Source of the DNA: Flavobacterium psychrophilum
GTDB taxonomy: Bacteria > Bacteroidota > Bacteroidia > Flavobacteriales > Flavobacteriaceae
DNA length: 9,902 nt
Direction: 5' to 3'
NCBI GenBank assembly: GCA_945897545.1
Contig: CAMDGJ010000101.1
Span: forward strand, 1-9,902
Below are positions 1 through 5,695 of this stretch, piece by piece; position 1 is the first letter of the stretch; every line of letters begins with the position of its first letter. The notes under the pieces are model-generated. The model worked only from the letters and a program-made list of their open reading frames with translations. It was not told where the DNA came from and made no database searches. A program made the translations under genes and the position numbers.

Positions 1-283
1 TTTTGTTTGGATTTTTGCTGGTATGAAAAATGGCTGAAATTAAAATTTTAGAATCAATTTTAGTGTAAATAATGACAAATGGAAATTTTTTCACAACTGC
101 TTGACGATAGATATCAAATTCTAATTTGTAAGTTTCTGGATTTAACAAAATAGATTCAATACAAGTATTGATTTGATTTAGAAAGTTGTCTCCGATTTTT
201 GTTGAAATTAAATCATAGAAATATAACGCGTCTTCCAGTTCGTTTTCAGCCTGAAGTGAGAGAACTTCTGTCAATTTACTCAT
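1..283 (-). CDS. RelE/ParE-family toxin of a type II toxin-antitoxin pair (3' end beyond window)
   Basis: This frame begins at ATG 283 and stays open for 94 codons to the window edge, so the C-terminus is cut off, probably by only a few residues. The protein has the RelE/ParE fold pattern: an N-terminal helical part (ENELEDALYFYDLI, residues 13-26), a second helix (about 30-47), then the signature strands. These are RQAVVKKFPFVIIYT (60-74), followed by ILISAIFHTSKNPNK (80-94), which matches the family's closing motif of hydrophobic strand, FH, S/T and NP. Family members are either mRNA endonucleases (RelE) or gyrase poisons (ParE), and the sequence alone does not decide which. The start overlaps the stop of the upstream antitoxin gene by 8 bp, the usual translational coupling in such pairs. 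There is no reading-frame damage in the visible part. Confidence 0.78.
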   Translation of the reverse strand, partial: MSKLTEVLSLQAENELEDALYFYDLISTKIGDNFLNQINTCIESILLNPETYKLEFDIYRQAVVKKFPFVIIYTKIDSKILISAIFHTSKNPNK

Positions 284-521
284 TTCGGTTTGAAAGTAAT
301 TTCGATTTAACTTCCTCCCAAGATTTCCCTTTGTCTTTTCCTGACAAATAATTTTTAGTGCTTTCTCGAACAATATTTTTTTGGTCTTCACTTAATTGAT
401 ATTCCAAAGTTTCGTCATTTAAAACACTTTTTAAGAAATCCAATGTGCTTTGATCTTCCGTGTGGAGAATTTTATCAATTAAGTCCAGTTTATCTTTTTG
501 TAAATTAGTCGGTTGCATCAT
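276..521 (-). CDS. Antitoxin-like addiction module component
   Basis: This is an 81-residue, mostly helical, charged protein starting with a tandem ATG-ATG (521 or 518). The C-terminal part (about residues 44-77) reads LSEDQKNIV, then GKSWEEVKSKLL. The LSxxQ helix followed by a SWEEVK-type tail is typical of small Bacteroidota antitoxins that precede a RelE/ParE toxin; this tail probably wraps around the toxin. The preceding residues (10-40) would form the DNA-binding or dimerisation part, but I see no clear helix-turn-helix. The stop codon (276-278) lies inside the toxin gene start. A -7 element TATATTTG lies at 551-544, about 22 bases before the first ATG, so the pair probably has its own promoter. 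Antitoxins of this type usually repress their own operon. The identification rests mainly on motif plus partner gene. Confidence 0.72.
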   Translation of the reverse strand: MMQPTNLQKDKLDLIDKILHTEDQSTLDFLKSVLNDETLEYQLSEDQKNIVRESTKNYLSGKDKGKSWEEVKSKLLSNRNE

Positions 522-543
522 TTTTAGTTTTAAAGCCTATTTA

Positions 544-551
544 CAAATATA
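544..551 (-). promoter_or_regulatory. -7 promoter element for the toxin-antitoxin pair
   Basis: TATATTTG on the minus strand fits the Bacteroidota consensus TAnnTTTG. It lies 22 bases upstream of the antitoxin ATG. The nearest upstream TTG (578-576) is 24 bases away, slightly outside the usual 17-23, so the -33 element is weak. It faces away from the mtaB promoter about 35 bases further on. Confidence 0.5.
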
Positions 552-586
552 ATGATAATCCAATTTTAAATCTTGCAATTTATACG

Positions 587-594
587 TAAATTTG
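587..594 (+). promoter_or_regulatory. -7 promoter element for mtaB
   Basis: TAAATTTG matches the TAnnTTTG consensus exactly. Transcription starting a few bases downstream would give a leader of about 55-60 bases before ATG 659, long enough to include the GC-rich hairpin at 617-638. No TTG is present at the usual -33 distance. Confidence 0.5.
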
Positions 595-616
595 CAACCT
601 CAATTTTTTGACAACG

Positions 617-638
617 ACCTGCCCACCGGCAGGCAGGT
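617..638. repeat. GC-rich hairpin in the mtaB leader
   Basis: Seven bases (617-623, ACCTGCC) pair perfectly with 632-638 (GGCAGGT) around an 8-base loop; a G·U pair at 616/639 can extend it. An alternative register pairs 618-623 with 628-633 across a 4-base loop. The block is strikingly GC-rich in an otherwise AT-rich intergenic region. It lacks a following T-run, so it is not a typical terminator. From memory, similar CCTGCC/GGCAGG palindromes occur scattered through flavobacterial genomes; I could not check this here. Confidence 0.7.
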
Positions 639-658
639 TTCATTAATTGAGTTATTTT

Positions 659-2017
659 ATGGAAAATAGAAAAAAAGTTGCCTTTTATACCCTTGGTTGT
701 AAACTGAATTTTTCAGAAACTTCGACCATTGCAAGAAACTTTCAGGACGAAGGTTTCGACCGCGTCGATTTTGAAGAAGTTGCCGATATGTATGTCATTA
801 ATACGTGTTCAGTGACTGAAAATGCCGATAAACAATTCAAGCAGGTCGTACGAAAAGCGATGAAACTCAATAATAAAGCTTTTATTGCCGCTATTGGTTG
901 TTATGCTCAATTGAAACCTGAAGAATTAGCTGCTGTTGACGGAGTTGACTTGGTTCTTGGCGCCACCGAAAAATTTAAAATCACCGATTATATTAATGAT
1001 TTGTCCAAAAATGATTTTGGCGAAGTACATTCTTGCGAAATTGCAGAAGCCGATTTTTATGTAGGAAGTTATTCTATTGGAGATAGAACTCGTGCTTTCT
1101 TAAAAGTGCAAGATGGTTGTGATTACAAATGTACCTATTGTACGATTCCGTTGGCAAGAGGAATTTCTCGAAGTGACGAATTGGAAAACGTGTTGAAAAA
1201 TGCCAAAGAAATTTCAGAGCAAGGAATTAAAGAGATTGTCCTGACTGGAGTAAACATTGGCGATTACGGAAAAGGAGAATTTGGGAACAAAAAACACGAA
1301 CATACATTCTTGGAACTGGTCCAGGAATTGGATAAAGTGGAAGGAATCGAAAGATTGCGAATCTCCTCTATCGAACCCAATTTATTAAAAAACGAAACCA
1401 TTGAATTTGTATCCAAAAGCCGAACTTTTGTCCCGCATTTTCATATTCCGTTGCAATCTGGCAGCAATGACATCCTGAAGTTGATGAAGCGTCGTTACCT
1501 TCGCGAAATATATACGGAACGAGTAAATAAAATTCGGGAAGTGATGCCTCACGCTTGTATTGGCGTGGATGTAATTGTTGGCTTTCCAGGCGAAACGGAC
1601 GAGCATTTTCTTGAAACCTATCATTTCTTAAACGATTTGGCTATTTCCTATTTACACGTTTTCACCTATTCGGAACGTGATAATACCGAAGCTGCTGAAA
1701 TGAGCGGAGTTGTTCCTGCTAACGTTCGAGCGAAGAGAAGCAAAATGTTACGCAGTTTATCCGTAAAAAAACGTCGTGCTTTTTATGAAAGCCAATTGGG
1801 AACCCATAGAACTGTTTTGTTCGAAACAGAAAATAAAGAAGGTTATATTCACGGGTTTACTGAGAATTATGTGCGGGTAAAAACGCCTTGGAACCCTGAA
1901 TTAGCAAATACTTTGCAAGAAATCAATTTGACTAAAATTGATGAAGATGGGAGTATGCGGATGGAGTTTACTTCGTCTGTTCGACCTGCGGTCTCGGGTT
2001 TGAATATAGAAGTGTAA
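659..2017 (+). CDS. mtaB: tRNA (N6-L-threonylcarbamoyladenosine(37)-C2)-methylthiotransferase MtaB
   Basis: This radical-SAM enzyme adds a methylthio group to C2 of t6A at position 37 of tRNAs reading ANN codons, giving ms2t6A. From ATG 659 it is 452 residues, the usual size for the family. The N-terminal MTTase domain carries YTLGCKLN with Cys14, NTCSVT with Cys50 and IGCYAQ with Cys81, the ligands of the auxiliary 4Fe-4S cluster. The radical-SAM motif is DGCDYKCTYC with Cys154, Cys158 and Cys161. Further on are SSIEP and HIPLQSGS, typical of the subfamily, and a C-terminal TRAM-like region from about 385 (TVLFETENKEGYIHGF). TLGCKLN, rather than the MiaB or RimO versions, favours MtaB. An in-frame TTG at 647 would add four residues but is less likely than the ATG. 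It ends just before a strong terminator hairpin. Confidence 0.93.
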   Translation: MENRKKVAFYTLGCKLNFSETSTIARNFQDEGFDRVDFEEVADMYVINTCSVTENADKQFKQVVRKAMKLNNKAFIAAIGCYAQLKPEELAAVDGVDLVLGATEKFKITDYINDLSKNDFGEVHSCEIAEADFYVGSYSIGDRTRAFLKVQDGCDYKCTYCTIPLARGISRSDELENVLKNAKEISEQGIKEIVLTGVNIGDYGKGEFGNKKHEHTFLELVQELDKVEGIERLRISSIEPNLLKNETIEFVSKSRTFVPHFHIPLQSGSNDILKLMKRRYLREIYTERVNKIREVMPHACIGVDVIVGFPGETDEHFLETYHFLNDLAISYLHVFTYSERDNTEAAEMSGVVPANVRAKRSKMLRSLSVKKRRAFYESQLGTHRTVLFETENKEGYIHGFTENYVRVKTPWNPELANTLQEINLTKIDEDGSMRMEFTSSVRPAVSGLNIEV

Positions 2018-2037
2018 AAAAAACTTCAAATCTTACT

Positions 2038-2070
2038 AAAGCTTCCAGCCTTTTAATGGCTGGAAGCTTT
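2038..2070. terminator. Bidirectional hairpin terminator between convergent genes
   Basis: A perfect 13-bp stem (2038-2050 with 2058-2070) encloses a 7-base loop (2051-2057). It starts 20 bases after the mtaB stop and is followed by a short T-rich stretch on the plus strand. On the minus strand the stem also encodes the last codons of the opposing gene, whose stop (2055-2053) lies in the loop. The T-tracts are short on both sides, but the stem is long and includes six G-C or C-G pairs near its apex side. Confidence 0.85.
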
Positions 2071-2895
2071 TACGTTTAAAATAAGTCTGAAAATTTCAGT
2101 TTCTAAAACCTCGGTATCATTGTCTTGGCAAAGAAGGAATTCAATTTTATCTTCCGTTTTTTTATAAAATGTCAATCCTTCAAATTTATGCGAGTCGGAA
2201 ATTTTTAAAGTATTTTCGATTTCCAATGTTTTCAAATCCATACAACCAATAATACTTCCTACTATTTCACCATCATCATAAGTCGAAGTAGTGTCTTCGG
2301 CTGTGGCCAAAAAATAAATTTTATCTTCAACTAAAATCGCATCGGTGAAGGATGTTTCGATATTATTTATTTTAGGCAATGGTATTGGAATGAATTCAAT
2401 ATTGGCATTTTCATTTAAATTATCATTCAATTTAAAGATCCCGTTTTTTGAATTGGCTCCATTTCCTCTTTGAAATAAATACCATTGATCGGTGTTGAAA
2501 AAAGCACCTTCGTTGTTCAATTCATCATCAGAAATCGAAAAATTTTCCTTTAATTGTTTATACAATTTTGTCAAATCTTTCTCAACTATTGTTTCGGTAT
2601 CAAGGTTATACGTAATTCTTTTTTCTCTTTTAGAAGTAGAGCCAGAGCCCAAAATATGCAATTTATTTCCTTTTAAGGCTATAGATTCGAAATCGAATTT
2701 GTCTTTTTTAGCAATATTTTCTTGAGGGTTTTCCGTAATTGGAATTTTGGTCAGTGTATTTTCTTGTAAATTATAATTGTAAAGAAAACTGCTATTGTCT
2801 GATATAATAAACAAGGAATTGTCTTTGTAAATGATTCCTGAGGCAGAGCCAATTCCAGTGATTTTGAGTAGGGATTGAATTGTAAAATATTGCAT
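2053..2895 (-). CDS. Conserved hypothetical protein, beta-propeller-like (possibly DUF6929)
   Basis: The product has 280 residues when started at ATG 2895. It contains regularly spaced beta-strand segments with Asp/Gly/Ser turns, suggesting a propeller: SASGIIYKDNSLFIISDNS (18-36), KDKFDFESIAL (64-74), ILGSGSTSKREKR (81-93), EGAFFNTDQWYLFQRG (129-144) and KFEGLTFY (237-244). The FExIAL, FEGLTF and CQDND (256-260) elements resemble esterase-like phytase and related propellers. I associate this pattern with the Bacteroidetes family DUF6929, from memory. No signal peptide is seen with this start. A longer frame reaches 3048, but the extra 51 residues are low-complexity and overlap the divergent MATE start and promoter, so I reject it. 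The last residues (KASSH) are encoded inside the terminator hairpin. Function is unknown. Confidence 0.75.
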   Translation of the reverse strand: MQYFTIQSLLKITGIGSASGIIYKDNSLFIISDNSSFLYNYNLQENTLTKIPITENPQENIAKKDKFDFESIALKGNKLHILGSGSTSKREKRITYNLDTETIVEKDLTKLYKQLKENFSISDDELNNEGAFFNTDQWYLFQRGNGANSKNGIFKLNDNLNENANIEFIPIPLPKINNIETSFTDAILVEDKIYFLATAEDTTSTYDDGEIVGSIIGCMDLKTLEIENTLKISDSHKFEGLTFYKKTEDKIEFLLCQDNDTEVLETEIFRLILNVKASSH

Positions 2896-2999
2896 AAAAA
2901 AAATATTTTTAGAGTTGAAAAAAAGGCCGTAAACTTCAAAATATATGCAAAACCTCTTTAATTGGTATAATACATCGAATTTGTTTTGTGCATTTGCTA

Positions 3000-3007
3000 T
3001 ATCTTTG
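3000..3007 (+). promoter_or_regulatory. -7 promoter element for the MATE transporter
   Basis: TATCTTTG matches TAnnTTTG. A TTTG lies at 2980-2983, 16 bases upstream, close to the usual spacing. The distance to the GTG start at 3027 is 19 bases, giving a very short leader and supporting that start. The same eight bases also form the fur -7 element at 9249-9242. Confidence 0.62.
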
Positions 3008-3026
3008 CCAACCAAAATAATCCAAA

Positions 3027-4409
3027 GTGAATTTTTCCAAATATACAAAAGAGTTTTCCTATAATCTACAATTAGCTTATCCTGTTATTTTAGGGATGCT
3101 GGGTCATACCTTGATAGGAATTGTCGATAATTTTATGGTTGGCAACCTTGGCTCGACCGAGTTAGCGGCGGTTTCGCTGGGCAATAGTTTTATTTTTATT
3201 GGAATGTCATTGGGAATTGGATTTTCTACTGCAATTACACCCTTGATTGCTGAGGCTGACGCGGAAAAAGATGACATTAAAATTCGAACTACATTTCATC
3301 ACGGTTTATTTTTAAGTACCATTTTAGGAATTACTATATGTATTTTAATTGTTTTGGCCAAGCCAATAATGAGACTTATGAACCAGCCCGAAGCGGTGGT
3401 AGAACTTGCATCTCCTTATATTGATTGGGTTGCTTTTTCGTTGATTCCGGTAGTTATTTTTCAGGGATATAAGCAATTTGCGGACGGTTTATCACAGACA
3501 AAATATTCGATGTACGCTATTTATTTGGCTAATGTAGTTCACGTTTTCTTTAATTATGTTTTGATTTATGGCATTTGGGGTTTCCCAAAATTAGGGATTC
3601 TGGGAGCTGCATTAGGAACTGTGATTTCCAGAATAATGATGGTGGTTTTTATGCATTATATATTGAAGCATAATGCGACATTTAGAAGGTACTTCGAGAA
3701 TTTTACCTTTACAGAAATTAAAAAATCAATATTGAACAAAATTATCAATCTTGGTTTTCCTTCTGCAATGCAAATGTTGTTTGAAGTAGCTTTGTTTACT
3801 GCGGCAATTTGGCTTTCGGGTTCATTAGGTAAAAACAGTCAGGCTGCGAATCAAATTGCTTTGACTCTTGCTTCCTCAACATTTATGGTTGCGATGGGTT
3901 TTAGTGTAGCTTCGATGATAAGAGTTAGTCACTCAAAAGGGATGAAAGATTACAAAGAATTAATTGTAGTGGCTCGTTCTATTTTTTTCTTGGCCATATT
4001 GGTGGAAATGTTCTTTGGAATTATGTTTGTCATTTTCCATAAATTTCTTCCCCATTTATTTTTAAATATGTCTGATCCGTTTCAAGTTTTAGATAATGCT
4101 GAAATTATAAGTATAGCATCGAAATTGCTTTTAGTAGCTGCAGTGTTTCAAATTTCTGATGGAATTCAGGTAGTTGTTTTAGGTGCTTTGCGCGGCTTGC
4201 AAGATGTTAAGATTCCCATGTATATTACTTTTGTGGCCTATTGGGTTGTGGGATTTCCAATTTCCTATTATTTAGGAATACATACAAATTTGGGAGCAAC
4301 TGGAATCTGGATTGGTCTTTTAGCAGGTTTAACCGCTGCTGCCTTGTTTTTGTATATTCGTTTTGCAAGATTGACCAAAAAGTTGGTTATAGAAAATTCA
4401 GAGAATTAA
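3027..4409 (+). CDS. MATE family efflux transporter
   Basis: This is an inner-membrane secondary transporter of the multidrug and toxic compound extrusion family, which exports cationic drugs and metabolites in exchange for Na+ or H+. At 460 residues it has the family's normal length and about twelve hydrophobic segments in two MatE halves (roughly 15-180 and 240-405). The N-terminal half holds LAYPVILGMLGHTLIGIVDNFMVG (17-40), where the conserved P and D sit, and ELAAVSLGNS. The second half opens with NLGFPSAMQMLFE (239-251). The start is GTG 3027: a TAA lies three codons upstream in frame, and the next ATG (codon 24) would remove conserved first-helix residues. The substrate cannot be told from sequence. 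It stands alone between a divergent gene and the SPFH gene, 72 bases away, so co-transcription with the latter is possible but not required. Confidence 0.92.
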   Translation: MNFSKYTKEFSYNLQLAYPVILGMLGHTLIGIVDNFMVGNLGSTELAAVSLGNSFIFIGMSLGIGFSTAITPLIAEADAEKDDIKIRTTFHHGLFLSTILGITICILIVLAKPIMRLMNQPEAVVELASPYIDWVAFSLIPVVIFQGYKQFADGLSQTKYSMYAIYLANVVHVFFNYVLIYGIWGFPKLGILGAALGTVISRIMMVVFMHYILKHNATFRRYFENFTFTEIKKSILNKIINLGFPSAMQMLFEVALFTAAIWLSGSLGKNSQAANQIALTLASSTFMVAMGFSVASMIRVSHSKGMKDYKELIVVARSIFFLAILVEMFFGIMFVIFHKFLPHLFLNMSDPFQVLDNAEIISIASKLLLVAAVFQISDGIQVVVLGALRGLQDVKIPMYITFVAYWVVGFPISYYLGIHTNLGATGIWIGLLAGLTAAALFLYIRFARLTKKLVIENSEN

Positions 4410-4430
4410 AGTTTTTTCTTAAAAAATTTG

Positions 4431-4438
4431 TAACTTCG
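4431..4438 (+). promoter_or_regulatory. Possible -7 element for the SPFH gene
   Basis: TAACTTCG differs from TAnnTTTG at one base. It sits 43 bases before the ATG at 4482, in the 72-base gap after the MATE stop. No convincing TTG lies at the -33 distance, so this is a tentative call; read-through from the MATE gene is the alternative. Confidence 0.3.
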
Positions 4439-4481
4439 AACGTAATTGTACATATAATCAACAAATAAATAAATTTAAAAA

Positions 4482-5390
4482 ATGATACTATCTATTATTA
4501 TCGGGGTTATCTTACTAATTGTCAGTTATGGATTAAAAAGTAATGTAAGTAATCCATTTGCCAGGTTTTCGAGTATGCTTAGAATCATTGCATTAATTTT
4601 TATTGCTTTAGGAATTTTCTCCTCTATGTTCAAACAAATCGATGCTGGAAAAGTAGGAGTTAAATCACTTTATGGAAGTGTTCAGCCTGATGTTTTGGAA
4701 AGTGGTTTGCATTTAATAAATCCACTTCTAGACGTGACTGATTTTGATATTCAAACTCAAAATTATACGATGTCTGCTGTTCATAATGAAGGCGCAGAAG
4801 AAGGAGATGATGCTATTCGTGTGTTGTCAAATGATGGGCTGGAAGTAGTAATCGATCTGACCGTTTTATATAAAATCACACCAACTGATGCGCCAAAAAT
4901 TTTCAAGCAAATTGGGGTCAATTATACAGATAAAATCGTTCGTCCAGTAACCAGAACTCGGATTCGTGACAATGCTGTTTATTATGATGCGGTTGCCCTG
5001 TATTCTACAAAAAGGAATGAGTTTCAACAGCGAATTTTCAAAAGTATTGAGAAAGACTTTAAAGCTAGAGGTTTGATTTTAGAGCAATTGTTGATTAGAA
5101 ATATCAACCTTCCAGCGTCAGTTAAAACAACCATCGAAAGTAAAATTAATGCGGAACAAGATGCTCAAAAAATGACTTTTGTCCTCCAAAAAGAAAAACA
5201 AGAAGCCGAAAGAAAAAGAGTGGAAGCACAAGGTATTGCTGATTATCAAAGGATTATTTCTACAGGTTTGACCGACAAACAATTACAATACGAACAAATA
5301 AAAGCGCAAAAAGAAATTGCCACCTCTCCCAACACTAAAATTATTTTTATGGGAAAAGGAAGTGCGCCAGTAATTTTGTCTGATAAATAA
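4482..5390 (+). CDS. Prohibitin/SPFH (Band 7) domain membrane protein
   Basis: This protein has 302 residues. Two N-terminal hydrophobic segments (about 2-18 and 33-50) are separated by a short basic linker and probably form a hairpin anchor or two membrane passes. The SPFH/Band 7 domain follows (about 50-230), beginning IDAGKVGVKSLYGSVQPDVLESGLHLINP, the classic prohibitin opening. It includes VVIDLTVLYKI and a VRPVTRTRIRD stretch around 145-157. From about 215 a charged helix (QKEKQEAERKRVEAQGIADYQ, with many E and K) predicts the coiled coil used for oligomerisation. The tail holds the KIIFMGKG segment seen in prohibitin-like proteins. SPFH proteins build ring or cage assemblies that organise membranes and often hold proteases such as FtsH; no protease gene is adjacent here. 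The second N-terminal helix is the only departure I see from single-anchor members. Confidence 0.9.
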   Translation: MILSIIIGVILLIVSYGLKSNVSNPFARFSSMLRIIALIFIALGIFSSMFKQIDAGKVGVKSLYGSVQPDVLESGLHLINPLLDVTDFDIQTQNYTMSAVHNEGAEEGDDAIRVLSNDGLEVVIDLTVLYKITPTDAPKIFKQIGVNYTDKIVRPVTRTRIRDNAVYYDAVALYSTKRNEFQQRIFKSIEKDFKARGLILEQLLIRNINLPASVKTTIESKINAEQDAQKMTFVLQKEKQEAERKRVEAQGIADYQRIISTGLTDKQLQYEQIKAQKEIATSPNTKIIFMGKGSAPVILSDK

Positions 5391-5396
5391 AAAAGA

Positions 5397-5441
5397 GTTA
5401 TGTGTTATGCGTTATTGGTTTAATAACGTATAACACATAAC
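5397..5441. repeat. Palindrome built from 7-bp repeats
   Basis: A 20-bp arm (5397-5416) pairs with 5422-5441 around a 5-base loop, with every pair Watson-Crick except one G·U (5409/5429). The left arm is three heptads beginning GTTAT at 5397, 5404 and 5411; the right arm has ATAAC at 5423, 5430 and 5437. TAAC units continue to 5456 outside the stem. It lies 7 bases after the SPFH stop and 23 bases before the next ATG. It could end SPFH transcription but has no T-run next to the stem. Confidence 0.8.
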
Positions 5442-5464
5442 CCATTAACTTATAACTTTTTAAA

Positions 5465-5695
5465 ATGGAATTACCAAAATTTTTACTAGGAGACAATACC
5501 GATTTTCCTGAAGATATTTTTATCATTCACCTTGATTATCCTCGTTTTATAATCAATCTTAAAGATGATGAAGTAGAATTTATGGAAGAAGCCGAAGATA
5601 TTGACGAAGGGGAACTCAACGCTGAAATGGAGGGTTTGATTGTACTGGCCAATGAGTTTTACGACAGAGAAATGGAGCGTTACGAGAAAGAATAA
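5465..5695 (+). CDS. Small acidic conserved hypothetical protein (76 aa)
   Basis: I do not recognise a function. The 76-residue product is strongly acidic: 25 Asp/Glu against 6 Lys/Arg, with the densest acidic patch at residues 34-56. The N-terminal half (MELPKFLLGDNTDFPEDIFIIHLDYPRFIINLKDDEVEF) alternates hydrophobic and polar residues, suggesting strands. The C-terminal half (LNAEMEGLIVLANEFYDREMERYEKE) suggests one amphipathic helix. There is no signal peptide or membrane segment, so it is probably cytoplasmic. From memory, small proteins of this shape recur as hypothetical proteins in flavobacteria. The start ATG follows an A/T-rich leader, as expected without Shine-Dalgarno initiation. 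It follows the SPFH gene in the same direction across the heptad palindrome, and its stop abuts the meaB stop with no base between them. Confidence 0.72.
   Translation: MELPKFLLGDNTDFPEDIFIIHLDYPRFIINLKDDEVEFMEEAEDIDEGELNAEMEGLIVLANEFYDREMERYEKE

Noticed and set aside
647..658. TTG start for mtaB four codons upstream
   Set aside because: ATG 659 immediately precedes the conserved N-terminus and gives the normal family length.
1385..1624. Minus-strand frame inside mtaB
   Set aside because: Antisense shadow of conserved radical-SAM coding sequence.
2896..3048. Longer N-terminus for the propeller-like gene
   Set aside because: The added 51 residues are low-complexity, come from AT-rich intergenic DNA, and overlap the divergent MATE promoter and start; ATG 2895 begins just before the conserved sequence.
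4241..4468. Small open frame across the MATE gene end
   Set aside because: It lies almost entirely in another frame of the transporter and its peptide shows no family features.
5397..5456. CRISPR-like or transposon-end interpretation of the heptad palindrome
   Set aside because: Units are 7 bp with no spacers, and there is no transposase, target-site duplication or cas gene nearby.
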